From contig NZ_JACVVD010000004.1 in assembly GCF_014534655.1 (NCBI RefSeq), positions 186,001-250,000 on the forward strand: a DNA stretch of 64,000 nucleotides, written 5' to 3'. The position numbers were made by a program, and so were the translations under genes. Source of the DNA: Paenibacillus sedimenti. GTDB lineage: Bacteria > Bacillota > Bacilli > Paenibacillales > NBRC-103111. Each line of letters starts with the position of its first letter. The stretch's first letter is position 1. Below, piece after piece: positions 7,417-16,423 of the stretch. A model generated the notes under the pieces. That model saw only the letters and a list, made by a program, of their open reading frames with translations. It was not told the DNA's origin and searched no databases.

Positions 7417-10400
7417 ATGAGCTTCCATTTGACAGATGAGGTCATTAAAAGGTTATGCGGGCGGTTCTCTTATGAAAAAGGAGAAATCCATTATCATCAG
7501 GGAAGAGTGACTTTCACGAACGAGGATTCTGAAGGTTTGATTTATGAAGCTACGGTGATCGAAAACTCACTTTGCCACATTGATATCGAGTTCATTCGAG
7601 AACAGGATGTCCATGCAGAGTGCACCTGTCCCGATTACTATCCTGACGATTTATTCTGCGAACATATAGCAGCCGTCCTGCTGAATATAAAGGAACATCA
7701 GCAATCTGATCAGTCACAGCGGCTTCCGTCGGATACTTCGAATATACAGCGTGCTGAAAAGTCCTGGGGGGAAGCTTCAACCAGAGACAATAAGTTGATA
7801 AGCGGCATTTTGGAGCTGTTCGATAGCAAGCCGAATCGACCAAACTTTCCCCGCTCTCTCATCGATCATCGGGCCGTTCTGGACATTGAATTCATTTGCA
7901 AACCTGTTCCTCTCGGCTACCGCAAGTACATGTTCGGCATCGAATTGAAGGTTGGTCCTAAGCGATTGTATATTGTGCGGAACATTAGAGAATATCTCGA
8001 TCGAGTCGATCGAAGAGAAACCCACCCGTTCTCCAAGCAGTTCGAATATGATCCCGAACTTCACAGATTTCACAAGGAGAACGATGCGATCCTTCGTCAA
8101 TTGATTCAAATTTATCAAAATGAAAAGATGTATCGCGCAGCTTCAGCCCCCTACTCCATGAATACAAACCCTATGGGTGACGGTAGAATGCTATTGATTC
8201 CCCCGTATTCATGGAACAGCCTGGCTCCTTTGCTCGCTGAAGCTCCAATGGTACAACTCGAGCACAATGATTTCACTTTCAAAGGTATCCGGATTTCGGA
8301 TGAACCGCTCCCGCTACATTTTGAGTTCAACCAGGCGAAGTCGGAAGGATACCAATTGGATGTTCAGGGACTTGATGAGATTACTGTGATGGAGGCTTAT
8401 GGGGTCGTTCTCCATGAAGGAAAGCTGCTAAAGCTTCAATCCGAGTCATGCAAGCAACTTTCGGATATGATACAAATGCTGGAGCATTCCCGTAAGATGA
8501 GCATTCAGATTCAAGCGGAACTCATGGAACCTTTTATGGAAAAAGTGGTACCCGGCCTTATGAAGCTGGGCAGTGTGCGTATCGCCCAAGCCATCTCCGA
8601 CCGCGTCACACATACACAATTGCAGGCCAAGCTGTATTTGGATCGCGTGAAAGATCGATTGCTTGCCGGTCTGGAGTTTCAATATGGCGATATCGTCATC
8701 AACCCTCTTGAGGTAACAGGTCAAAGACGCGGCTCCGATCGCATCCTTATGCGTGATGGCGATCAGGAACGACAAATTCTGGACCTCATGGAACAAAGCG
8801 CGTCTGCCAAGACCGAAGGCGGTTATTATTGGGATGACGAAGAAGCGGAATATGAATTCCTGCATCATACGATCCCTCTGCTCGAGAAGCTTGCCCGAAT
8901 ATATGCTACGTCCGCCGTGAAAACAAGACTTCTGACAGGACTTGCTCCGCCGACCGTCAAAGTGGATGTTGACGAACGGACCGATTGGCTCGAATTCAAA
9001 TTCGATATAGCAGGCATTCCTGAATCGGAGATCCGTCGTTTACTGAAATCTCTTGGGGAGAAGCGCAGATACCACAAATTGCCGGATGGCGCATTAATGC
9101 CGCTGGAAAGCGCTGAGTTCCAGGAAATCGTTCGACTCATGAACGAAATGGGCATTCGCAAAGAAGACATCCAAGAAGGAGGCATCCATGTCCCACTAGT
9201 CCGCGGTCTTCATTTGATCGATATCCAGGAGAACGGAAAGGCCGTCCAGTTGGGAAAATCGTTCCGCCGTTTGCTGGAGAACATGCGGAATCCGGATAAT
9301 CTGGATTTCCCTGTACCGGGCAGTCTGGAGCCCGTGCTTAGAGATTACCAGAAGTACGGATTCCAATGGTTAAAGACGCTGGCCCACTATCGATTCGGCG
9401 GCATTCTCGCGGACGATATGGGGCTCGGGAAGACATTGCAAAGCATCTCTTTTCTCGTCTCCGTGCTTCCAGAGATCCGGGAACAAAAATTGCCGGCGAT
9501 CATCGTCTCCCCTGCTTCTCTCGTGTACAACTGGTTGAATGAGTTCAAGAAATTCGCACCGGACGTTCGCGCTGTCATTGCGGACGGAAGCAAAGTGGAG
9601 CGAAGCCGAATACTGAGACAAGCGTCGCAAATGGACGTGATTATTACCTCCTACCCGTTATTACGCAAGGACTTTGACTTGTATGTAGAGTTCTCCTTTC
9701 ATACACTCTTCTTGGATGAAGCGCAAGTTTTTAAAAATTACTACACGCAGACAGCTCAAGCGGTAAAAGGGATACAAGCGCAACACCGTTTTGCGCTCAC
9801 CGGAACGCCGGTAGAGAATAGGCTTGAGGAGTTATGGTCCATCATGGACGTCGTATTCCCCGGCTTATTCCCTGGCCGAAAGGCATTTGGCGAGTTATCC
9901 AAGGAAACCGTGGCCAAACGGATCCGACCGTTTTTGCTTCGCAGATTAAAGAGCGACGTGCTGAAAGAGCTGCCGGATAAGATCGAGTCGCTCCAAGCTT
10001 CCGAGCTGCTGCCGGAGCAGAAGAAGCTGTATGCGGCTTACCTGGCCGAATTGCAGCAGGAAACGTTAAAGCATTTGAATGAGAAAGGCTTTCAGAAAAA
10101 CAGAATCAAAATTTTAGCAGGCTTAACCCGGCTTCGCCAGCTTTGCTGCCACCCCGCTCTGTTTGTCGAAGAATATGCGGGAAGCTCCGCCAAATTCGAA
10201 CAGCTGATAGAGATCATAGAGGAATGCCGGAGCGCGGGCAGACGAATGCTCGTATTCTCTCAATTTACAGAGATGCTGGGATTGATCGGACGGGAGCTTG
10301 GCTATTTGGGCGTGCCGCATTTTTATTTGGACGGCCAAACGAAGGCGAAGGAGCGCGTAGAGCTGTGCAGAAGGTTTAACGAAGGAGAGCGGGATTTATT

Positions 10401-10701
10401 CCTTATTTCCTTAAAAGCCGGCGGTACCGGACTGAATCTGACCGGTGCAGATACTGTTATCCTTTACGACATGTGGTGGAATCCCGCCGTGGAACAGCAG
10501 GCAGCCGATCGCGCCCACCGTATTGGGCAGAAAAAAGTCGTGCAAGTGATCCGCCTCGTCGCCCAAGGCACGTTGGAAGACAAAATGTACGAACTTCAGC
10601 AAAAAAAGAAAAACTTGATCGAAGAAGTGATCCAGCCTGGTCATGAGGTCTTGTCCGCTTTGACGGAACAGGAGATCAAGGAGCTTCTATTGATTGGATG
10701 A
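7417..10701 (+). CDS. SWIM zinc-finger SNF2-family helicase/ATPase
   Basis: 1094 aa. An N-terminal SWIM finger (CTCPDYYPDDLFCEH, near residue 70) precedes a bacterial SNF2-associated region. The SNF2 ATPase follows, with Walker A DDMGLGKT near 666 and DEAQ near 767. The helicase C-terminal half carries GGTGLNLTGAD near 1000 and the QADRAHRIGQ motif. These proteins translocate on double-stranded DNA and are linked to transcription recycling or repair. ATG 7417 is preceded by AAAGGA. Full length with all motifs intact; single-gene unit. Confidence 0.93.
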   Translation: MSFHLTDEVIKRLCGRFSYEKGEIHYHQGRVTFTNEDSEGLIYEATVIENSLCHIDIEFIREQDVHAECTCPDYYPDDLFCEHIAAVLLNIKEHQQSDQSQRLPSDTSNIQRAEKSWGEASTRDNKLISGILELFDSKPNRPNFPRSLIDHRAVLDIEFICKPVPLGYRKYMFGIELKVGPKRLYIVRNIREYLDRVDRRETHPFSKQFEYDPELHRFHKENDAILRQLIQIYQNEKMYRAASAPYSMNTNPMGDGRMLLIPPYSWNSLAPLLAEAPMVQLEHNDFTFKGIRISDEPLPLHFEFNQAKSEGYQLDVQGLDEITVMEAYGVVLHEGKLLKLQSESCKQLSDMIQMLEHSRKMSIQIQAELMEPFMEKVVPGLMKLGSVRIAQAISDRVTHTQLQAKLYLDRVKDRLLAGLEFQYGDIVINPLEVTGQRRGSDRILMRDGDQERQILDLMEQSASAKTEGGYYWDDEEAEYEFLHHTIPLLEKLARIYATSAVKTRLLTGLAPPTVKVDVDERTDWLEFKFDIAGIPESEIRRLLKSLGEKRRYHKLPDGALMPLESAEFQEIVRLMNEMGIRKEDIQEGGIHVPLVRGLHLIDIQENGKAVQLGKSFRRLLENMRNPDNLDFPVPGSLEPVLRDYQKYGFQWLKTLAHYRFGGILADDMGLGKTLQSISFLVSVLPEIREQKLPAIIVSPASLVYNWLNEFKKFAPDVRAVIADGSKVERSRILRQASQMDVIITSYPLLRKDFDLYVEFSFHTLFLDEAQVFKNYYTQTAQAVKGIQAQHRFALTGTPVENRLEELWSIMDVVFPGLFPGRKAFGELSKETVAKRIRPFLLRRLKSDVLKELPDKIESLQASELLPEQKKLYAAYLAELQQETLKHLNEKGFQKNRIKILAGLTRLRQLCCHPALFVEEYAGSSAKFEQLIEIIEECRSAGRRMLVFSQFTEMLGLIGRELGYLGVPHFYLDGQTKAKERVELCRRFNEGERDLFLISLKAGGTGLNLTGADTVILYDMWWNPAVEQQAADRAHRIGQKKVVQVIRLVAQGTLEDKMYELQQKKKNLIEEVIQPGHEVLSALTEQEIKELLLIG

Positions 10702-10748
10702 ATGATGTACCATTAAATGCCTATTTGTGCCCCTTCAGACGTGCAAAA

Positions 10749-10790
10749 AAGCCTCCAACGCCACTTATTAGTGGGATTAGAGGCTTCTTC
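10749..10790. terminator. bidirectional terminator between convergent genes
   Basis: Arms AAGCCTC/GAGGCTT enclose an inner CCAC-TTATTA-GTGG stem. A run of A on the left and T/C on the right serves both the SNF2 and FAH genes. Confidence 0.7.
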
Positions 10791-10804
10791 TTCGTTTCAA
10801 GGCA

Positions 10805-11437
10805 TTAACCTTCTTTTTTAATCGTGACAGCTCCGAATTGTTCTTCTCCCCATAACAGCTCCAGCCGATCACCACTGCTTACAGGACCTACCCCTTCCGG
10901 AGTTCCAGTGTAGATGATATCTCCCGCACCTAAACCATAGTGCTTCGCAATATAATCAATGATCGTCTGTAGATCGAAGATCATGTTGCTGATATTCCCG
11001 ATTTGCACAACATTTCCGTTTTGAAGAAGTTTAAAGTTCGTTTGCGCAAGCGCTGCTGCCCCTGGGAACGGACGGAACCTGCTGATCGGCGCTGATCCAA
11101 GGAAGCCCTTGGCCGGCAGCCAGGGATGACCTTTTTTCTTAATGACACTTTGGACATCTCTAAGGGTAAAATCAATACCCAGTGCGTACTGATCCACAAT
11201 GTCGTTTACCGTAACACTGTTACTGTAAGGCTTCGCAATATGCAGAACCAATTCTGCTTCATAATGGATTTCACCTTGGGTTCCCGGAAGCGTTAATTCG
11301 CCACCGTCTATTTCTACAAGCGCATGTGTCGGTTTCGTGAAAATCATCGGCTGATCCGGCACATCGTTGCCGAGTTCTGCGGCATGTGCTCGATAATTGC
11401 GTCCTACACAATATATATTTCGAATTTGTTCTTTCAT
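10805..11437 (-). CDS. fumarylacetoacetate hydrolase family protein (FAHD1-like)
   Basis: 210 aa, the size of the compact FAH family (acylpyruvases, oxaloacetate decarboxylases or tautomerases). Metal-binding motif GEIHYEAELVLHI near residue 58 and GIDFTLRDVQ near 90. The C-terminal GDIIYTGTPEGVGP loop is diagnostic. ATG 11437 follows GGAG. Only 19 bases separate it from the upstream capA-like gene, so they are probably cotranscribed. The exact substrate is not inferable. Confidence 0.88.
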   Translation of the reverse strand: MKEQIRNIYCVGRNYRAHAAELGNDVPDQPMIFTKPTHALVEIDGGELTLPGTQGEIHYEAELVLHIAKPYSNSVTVNDIVDQYALGIDFTLRDVQSVIKKKGHPWLPAKGFLGSAPISRFRPFPGAAALAQTNFKLLQNGNVVQIGNISNMIFDLQTIIDYIAKHYGLGAGDIIYTGTPEGVGPVSSGDRLELLWGEEQFGAVTIKKEG

Positions 11438-11456
11438 TAGTCTCTCCGCTCCTTAA

Positions 11457-12722
11457 TTATTTCTTTGTCACATTGCCCTGTGCATCGACATGCGCACCAA
11501 TCGAAATTTGGCTCAGACGTTGAAACAGCTTCGCGCCATCCTCAGTGTTCATGGGTGTTGGCAGCGCACCCTTGGTTAGAATCGGCACAAGATGCACATC
11601 GCATTGTTTATCTTTGGAGCAAGCCGCTTCGAGAATGACGGTTTCCCAAGTTTTGGGTATATCGTTCGTTGTAAAAATAAAATTGCCCAAGCTGTAGGCG
11701 ATCCATTTGCCTTTGTACTGTTCAAAGCCTTGAAGAACGTGCGGATGACCGCCAACGATGAGATCGGCGCCTGCATCTATGTAACGGTGGGCCAGATCCT
11801 TCTGATTTTTGTCCGGATTATCGGATCTCTCAACGCCCCAATGGGCGATAACGACGACGAGATCAGCCTGCTCTTTTGCTTTCTGAATGGCCTCGACTGG
11901 CAGCTTATGGCTATAGGTTTCAGCGACGCCGGGATGTCCGGGACCCGCTTTCCAAGAAGCCTCAGGAACTACGCGACTGAACCCGAGAAAGGCGATTTTC
12001 ATTCCTTGTTTTTCAACGATGACGGGTTGATAAGCTTCATTCAGATCTTTGCCGGCCCCTATGCGTTTAACGCCTTCTTGATCTAAAGAAGCCATTGTGT
12101 CCAGCAAGCCTTCGGTTCCAAAATCCATCACATGATTGTTAGCCAAATTGACCAAATCGATGCCTGAACCCTTCAAAGCCGGAAGCGCTAACGGTGACGA
12201 ACGGTATACATAATCCTTTTTTTGAACCGTGCCTCTTGTCGTTATCGGCGTTTCCAGGTTCGCGATCGTATAATCAGGTTTGCTTAAAAAATCGGATACA
12301 TTCGAATACGGATAATCATAGCCTTTTTGCTTTAAAATATCTTCCACTTTAGAGGCAAGCAGCACATCCCCGACAAACGAAAGCTTCACCTTCGCACCCG
12401 TCGCAACAGGCTTGTCCGATGCTGCCTGTGTTGGGCTCGTGACGACAGCTTTTGGTGTTGGCTGCGGACTAGGCGAAGGCGTGGAGCTTGGCTTCGGACT
12501 TGTTGAACTCGTAGTTTGAGGAGCTATCGTCGTTTCAGGCACTGATGCGGATTGAAATTGTTCGGCAGGCGTGCTGCGCGATGACCAATAAGCGGCTCCC
12601 GCGCCGATGGCGAAACAGACGGCGGCGGCTAGCGTCAGCCCTCCGATGACTTTGAGCGGCGTCTTCTTTCGTTCAGGCCGCTGCTGCTTTTGTTTACGGT
12701 GACGTTCTAATCTGGATTCCAA
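11457..12722 (-). CDS. CapA family protein (poly-gamma-glutamate capsule type metallophosphatase fold)
   Basis: 421 aa. One membrane anchor near residues 25-47, a Ser/Thr/Pro linker of about 40 residues, then an extracellular metallophosphatase-like domain (SFVGDVLLAS, NLETPIT, NNHVMDFG, GGHPHVLQ). I chose TTG 12722 because AAAGGGG lies 9 bases upstream and the TATAAT at 12750-12755 puts the transcript start at about 12743, downstream of the longer TTG at 12749. Relatives act in capsule or envelope polymer synthesis. Heads a two-gene operon with the FAH hydrolase. Confidence 0.88.
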   Translation of the reverse strand: MESRLERHRKQKQQRPERKKTPLKVIGGLTLAAAVCFAIGAGAAYWSSRSTPAEQFQSASVPETTIAPQTTSSTSPKPSSTPSPSPQPTPKAVVTSPTQAASDKPVATGAKVKLSFVGDVLLASKVEDILKQKGYDYPYSNVSDFLSKPDYTIANLETPITTRGTVQKKDYVYRSSPLALPALKGSGIDLVNLANNHVMDFGTEGLLDTMASLDQEGVKRIGAGKDLNEAYQPVIVEKQGMKIAFLGFSRVVPEASWKAGPGHPGVAETYSHKLPVEAIQKAKEQADLVVVIAHWGVERSDNPDKNQKDLAHRYIDAGADLIVGGHPHVLQGFEQYKGKWIAYSLGNFIFTTNDIPKTWETVILEAACSKDKQCDVHLVPILTKGALPTPMNTEDGAKLFQRLSQISIGAHVDAQGNVTKK

Positions 12723-12749
12723 TCGAGCATTCCCCTTTCCCCAAATCAA

Positions 12750-12758
12750 ATTATACCA
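12750..12758 (-). promoter_or_regulatory. extended -10 promoter of the capA-like gene
   Basis: On the minus strand, TGGTATAAT (TG-n-TATAAT). No good -35 box is seen. Its position decides the capA start codon. Confidence 0.65.
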
Positions 12759-12789
12759 GAACCTATCCGTTTTCGGTATGAGAGGAAAT

Positions 12790-13040
12790 TTAAAAAGACC
12801 ACTTTGTCCACATCAGACGATAGTCTGATTGGCGAATAAACCTTCCTATGAACGCGGTCGCTCATCATCGAAAGACCTCGATAAAGGTTTATCTCATAAC
12901 GAAGTGATTCAGGATGTGAATCGGCATCGAATCTTGAACGAAACCGGGAAGTCCGGTACTCACGTAGCAACCCTCTACGTTCCGTTCCTCCTTCTCCGGA
13001 TTTCGTCCAACCTTCTCGGTTCTGAAAGCGGACTTTCTAA
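12790..13040 (-). ncRNA. candidate structured RNA upstream of capA (includes repeat copy A)
   Basis: This 424-base gap has no convincing gene but many helices: GGAC/GTCC with an inner AACC/GGTT (13005-13033); a three-way junction GAACG/CGTTC (12936-12987) enclosing ACGTAG/CTACGT and ACCGG/CCGGT; GATTCA/TGAATC (12906-12922); then repeat copy A and a weak hairpin with a T run (to about 12790). The orientation is inferred from the repeat. No known RNA family was recognised. Confidence 0.3.
12808..12895 (-). repeat. structured repeat copy A
   Basis: Conserved core GATGAGCGACCGCGTT (read on the minus strand) within a stem ATAAACC (from 12892) / GGTTTAT (to 12836), followed by CGCCAAT and a hairpin ATCAGAC/GTCTGAT closed by CCA/TGG. 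The same architecture occurs at 15934 and 21699 with different stem bases that still pair. Confidence 0.75.
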
Positions 13041-13146
13041 ACCTCATATTGAGTAAAGAAGCCCGCGTTCTCAGATCGTCCTTACTGTGGTATAACAGAA
13101 GCAGGGTTTGAAGACTATTACTGGTTGATGAAAGGAAGCAATTCAT

Positions 13147-13923
13147 TTGGAAAAGATCGCGATTATTTCAGATATTCATGGAAATATGCCGGCTCTGGAT
13201 GCCGTGCTTTACGATATCGACCGCAGAGGCATTCGCCGGATCATTTGCCTTGGCGATCTCGTCGGCAAAGGACCGGGCTCCGCAGAAGCGGTAGATCGAA
13301 CTCGGGACGTATGCGAGACCGTCGTGCAGGGAAACTGGGATATAGGCATCACATACCCACAAGATCAGCCGGCAGGCCTATGGCATCAGCAGCAGCTCGG
13401 CGAAGAGCGGCTCGCTTATTTGGCGCAGCTTCCATTTTCCGTCGATTTACATATGAGCGGTAAGCTGATCCGGCTGTTCCACGCTTCCGCACAAAGCGTC
13501 TTTCACAGGGTGAAGCGCAAAGCGCCAAAGGAAGAAAGACTCGCCATGTTCCAAAACACGGAAATGACGGGGATACCGTATGGTCAACGGCAGCCGGACA
13601 TTGTCGGATATGGAGATATTCATCTCCCTTATCTCTTGACGATCAAAAATCCTCCTGAAGAACGATCTGCGAAGCATACGGGCGACGGGCGGATATTATT
13701 CAACGCGGGAAGTGTTGGAACGCCATACGACGGCATTCCGCAAGCATCATATTGTGTCCTGGAGGGAGAAGCCGAGAGTCCGGCAGTTCCGGCCGGGATT
13801 TCCATTCAATTCGTTCGCGTACCCTATGATATCGGGCGTGCTGTCCAATTAGCTTATGCAGCTGAGATGCCCGAGAGCAGAAGATATGAGCTTGAAATCA
13901 CTACAGGTTTGGTTCATAAATAA
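13147..13923 (+). CDS. metallophosphoesterase, YfcE/MJ0936-like
   Basis: 258 aa. TTG 13147 follows AAAGGAAG; no in-frame ATG fits better. The calcineurin-like motifs are present: SDIHGN (residues 8-13), GDLVGKGPG (about 37), GNWD (about 62) and the GYGDIHLPY/GSVG region near 160-195. Family members are metal-dependent phosphodiesterases of unknown physiological substrate. An extended -10 (TGGTATAAC, 13088-13096) lies upstream. Confidence 0.85.
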   Translation: MEKIAIISDIHGNMPALDAVLYDIDRRGIRRIICLGDLVGKGPGSAEAVDRTRDVCETVVQGNWDIGITYPQDQPAGLWHQQQLGEERLAYLAQLPFSVDLHMSGKLIRLFHASAQSVFHRVKRKAPKEERLAMFQNTEMTGIPYGQRQPDIVGYGDIHLPYLLTIKNPPEERSAKHTGDGRILFNAGSVGTPYDGIPQASYCVLEGEAESPAVPAGISIQFVRVPYDIGRAVQLAYAAEMPESRRYELEITTGLVHK

Positions 13924-13929
13924 AACGAA

Positions 13930-13969
13930 AAGACCCCATTAGACTCAGGTTAGAATCTAATGGGGTCTT
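13930..13969. terminator. bidirectional terminator between convergent genes
   Basis: A perfect 14-bp stem AAGACCCCATTAGA / TCTAATGGGGTCTT. Confidence 0.8.
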
Positions 13970-13983
13970 CCTATGCAATACGG

Positions 13984-14565
13984 CTAAATGTATGGGGCAG
14001 GAGCCGTTGCCTGCATCGGTTGAAAAGCGTGCAAGAACGTTTTCGCCGTATGATCTTGCATCGTAGGCACTTGATATTGACCTAGCTGATTCATCAGTAA
14101 AAATGTATCGTAAGCATGCTGATTCGCAACAATGGCACCATTCAGCAGCATTTGCCGCACATTGGGGTCCGCGCATTCGAGCGAAGCGTGCATGCTGTTC
14201 TTGGCGCTGTTTTTATGACAGCATAAGACTGCATTTAGTATCTGCCCATCACTTAGTCGCCCTTGGATTTGGGGGGCCGCCGGGGAAGGTTGGCGCAGTC
14301 CGTAATTTATCTGCTCCGGGGAAATTCCTCCCATGGCGTAAGTCCCCGAACTAAAGCCGGTCGAGCGATTAGCCGCACTATAATCATGCGTATAAGCAAC
14401 TAATTGATCATATTGCTGGACCATTATTTGAATCTGCTGCTGAATCAAGTCGCGAACTTGCGGACTTTGCGCATGCTCCGCATAAAGTGAGAAATGCGTA
14501 ATCACGTTCATTTTTTCATTCAAAATTTCATGGACTTCCACGGTTTCATGTGCGCCGAAAGGCAT
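13984..14565 (-). CDS. CotF-related spore coat protein
   Basis: 193 aa. AAAGGAGAAG precedes ATG 14565. Two ferritin-like helical repeats are separated by a Gly/Ser/Pro linker. The C-terminal half (LSDGQILNAVLCCHKNSA and ADPNVRQMLLNGAIVANQHAYDTFLLMNQLGQY) matches the CotF coat family. Expected in the mother cell during sporulation. Divergent from the MFS gene at 14753. Confidence 0.75.
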   Translation of the reverse strand: MPFGAHETVEVHEILNEKMNVITHFSLYAEHAQSPQVRDLIQQQIQIMVQQYDQLVAYTHDYSAANRSTGFSSGTYAMGGISPEQINYGLRQPSPAAPQIQGRLSDGQILNAVLCCHKNSAKNSMHASLECADPNVRQMLLNGAIVANQHAYDTFLLMNQLGQYQVPTMQDHTAKTFLHAFQPMQATAPAPYI

Positions 14566-14639
14566 CTCAAATCTTCTCCTTTTGCTGAATGACGATTGGA
14601 ATATTTCACCATACTTTACTTTCCCCGTTGTCTATGAAA

Positions 14640-14702
14640 TTATGCATACTTGCATAACTTCGATTACCATAATTAGGTGTCCCTCTGAAACCTTGTTATA
14701 AT
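14640..14702 (+). promoter_or_regulatory. MFS promoter with upstream dyad
   Basis: Perfect inverted repeat TTATGCA-tact-TGCATAA at 14640-14657 and an extended -10 TTGTTATAAT ending at 14702. The dyad lies about 40 bp upstream of the -10, which suits a regulator site in this divergent region. Confidence 0.5.
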
Positions 14703-14752
14703 GGACAAGTCATGAGAAAAACTGACGAAACAGCATGAAATGAGGACTCAGA

Positions 14753-15982
14753 ATGGTTCGTTGGCAAGTAAATTTGACCGTGCTTTGGCTAGGCCAATTT
14801 TTAGTTATGGGCGGAATGACGATGATCGTCCCATTCCTTCCCTTATATTTGCAAGAGCTTGGCATGAAAGACCCGCATGAAGTGGCGACATGGGCTGGCC
14901 TTATTTTTGCAGGTAATTTCGTAACATCCTTTCTGTTCCAGCCGATATGGGGCGGTTTGGCCGATCGCTATGGCCGCAAGGTCATGCTGCTGCGCTCCGG
15001 TTTCGGTATGGCCATCGTCATGACCCTCATGGGCTTTGCCGGCAATGCTTGGCAGCTCCTCATTCTGCGGATGGTGAACGGGACCATTTCCGGCTACGCG
15101 CCGGCAGCAGTCGCTTTAATGTCCACGAATACGCCGAAGGAGAAAATGGGTTTCGCCATGGGCACGCTCCAATCAGGAGCCGTTGCCGGAACGATCCTCG
15201 GGCCTTTTATTGGCGGCTTGCTGGCCGAGTGGATCGGTTACCGGTATATCTTTTATATTACCGGAATACTGCTGTTTGCCGCTTCGGTATTGACACTCCT
15301 GCTCGTGAAAGAGAAATTTAACGTAAAGGAAGCCTCCGCCAAGCCGAAAATATCGGTCATCCAAGCGTTCGGACAATTAAGACATGTGCGCCAGCTGCCT
15401 TCTCTCTACGGCGTAACGCTTTTAATCCAATTTGCAATGCTAAGTACGATGCCGTTGATGCCCCTGTTCGTGGCTGAGCTTCACGGGCAGACTGCCGGGC
15501 TTGCCTTTTTTGCCGGATTAGTCGGATCTATAACAGGTTTCTCCAATATGTTTGCTTCGCCGATTCTCGGCAAACTGTCCGATCGGATTGGGCCGGAACG
15601 CATTCTCGGCATCTGTCTCGCCGGTGCGGCCGTACTTTTCATTCCGCAAGCTTTCGTGCACAATGTGTGGCAGCTGTTTGCCGCACGTTTTGGGCTTGGC
15701 ATTTTTATGGGCGGACTGCTGCCTACAGTGAACGCACTCATTCGCAAATATACGCCTGAAGGGATGGAGAGCCGTTCCTACAGTTTTAATACTAGCGCGC
15801 TTAGCCTCGGCAATATGTTAGGCCCGGTAGTTGGAGGCGCCATATCCGGATACTTTAATATTCGCGAGATCTTCATCCTTTCCACGATTCTGCTCTTTAT
15901 CAATTCTTTATGGGTTTATAAGACGCTCCTGGTGAGAAAAACGTCTATCGAAGTCAATTTCGAAGATGAGCGACCGCGTTAA
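14753..15982 (+). CDS. MFS transporter, DHA1 drug-efflux type (MdtG-like)
   Basis: 409 aa, 12 predicted membrane helices. MFS motif A GGLADRYGRKVML lies between TM2 and TM3 (about 68), and a second copy, GKLSDRIGPERIL, follows TM8. The motif C-like segment is GTILGPFIGG. ATG 14753 follows TGAGGA. The last 15 codons (VRKTSIEVNFEDERPR) lie inside structured repeat copy B, so the C-terminal tail comes from the repeat. Substrate unknown. Confidence 0.88.
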   Translation: MVRWQVNLTVLWLGQFLVMGGMTMIVPFLPLYLQELGMKDPHEVATWAGLIFAGNFVTSFLFQPIWGGLADRYGRKVMLLRSGFGMAIVMTLMGFAGNAWQLLILRMVNGTISGYAPAAVALMSTNTPKEKMGFAMGTLQSGAVAGTILGPFIGGLLAEWIGYRYIFYITGILLFAASVLTLLLVKEKFNVKEASAKPKISVIQAFGQLRHVRQLPSLYGVTLLIQFAMLSTMPLMPLFVAELHGQTAGLAFFAGLVGSITGFSNMFASPILGKLSDRIGPERILGICLAGAAVLFIPQAFVHNVWQLFAARFGLGIFMGGLLPTVNALIRKYTPEGMESRSYSFNTSALSLGNMLGPVVGGAISGYFNIREIFILSTILLFINSLWVYKTLLVRKTSIEVNFEDERPR

Positions 15983-16060
15983 GCGGAAGTTTTTATCGCC
16001 AATAGGAAAGTTTGTTAAGCACTTTAGTGCTTTAACGAAGTTAAACTTTCCTATGTAGTA
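15934..16060 (+). repeat. structured repeat copy B
   Basis: Stem AAAAAC (15937-15942) / GTTTTT (15989-15994), core GATGAGCGACCGCGTT (15965-15980), then CGCCAATAG and a long hairpin whose outer 12 bp pair perfectly, ending CTATGTAGTAAAA. It overlaps the end of the MFS gene, including its stop codon. Confidence 0.75.
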
Positions 16061-16128
16061 AAAAAAGATGGCGGTTAATTCCACAATATGGTAATATAGG
16101 TGTATTGTTGATAGAAAGGATGCCTTGC

Positions 16129-16347
16129 ATGAAGCTGAACTGGCGAAAAATTGTATTCATCGTCGTTTGTGCGGAGCTGCTGTTTATTTATTGGAACAGC
16201 ATCAGCGCGATTCCGTTTAATAAGCAGCAAACTACTCATCCCATTTTTACACAAAAATCGAACACTTCATTGACACACTTGAAGCCTCTGACACCTAATG
16301 GCCAAAGTGAAACGGAATTACATACAACGGTACGAAAAGCATCATGA
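16129..16347 (+). CDS. small membrane-anchored protein (72 aa)
   Basis: ATG 16129 with AAAGGATG at 16116-16123 is preferred over the TTG 24 bases upstream. One N-terminal transmembrane helix (IVFIVVCAELLFIYW) precedes a Ser/Thr-rich extracellular tail of about 45 residues. No family recognised. Lies just downstream of repeat copy B. Confidence 0.5.
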   Translation: MKLNWRKIVFIVVCAELLFIYWNSISAIPFNKQQTTHPIFTQKSNTSLTHLKPLTPNGQSETELHTTVRKAS

Positions 16348-16352
16348 AACAA

Positions 16353-16398
16353 AAAAAGCGCTTTAGGCTGATGGGAAATCAGCTTACGGCGCTTTTTG
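16353..16398. terminator. intrinsic terminator, probably bidirectional
   Basis: AAAAAGCGC / GCGCTTTTT outer stem with an inner CTGAT/ATCAG stem, between convergent genes. Confidence 0.75.
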
Positions 16399-16423
16399 TT
16401 TGGTACAGATGGGTTGGTAAGAC

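Noticed and set aside
11592-12086. 164-codon plus-strand frame opposite capA
   Set aside because: Shadow of the CapA domain; no start signals.
12850-12870. T-box-like string (GACCGCG) in the structured repeat
   Set aside because: Lacks the GGTGG part, the specifier loop and any aminoacyl-tRNA synthetase or amino acid gene downstream.
12829-13146. Short open frames in both strands between capA and the metallophosphoesterase
   Set aside because: No ribosome sites and they cross the conserved helices of the structured repeat; better explained as non-coding.
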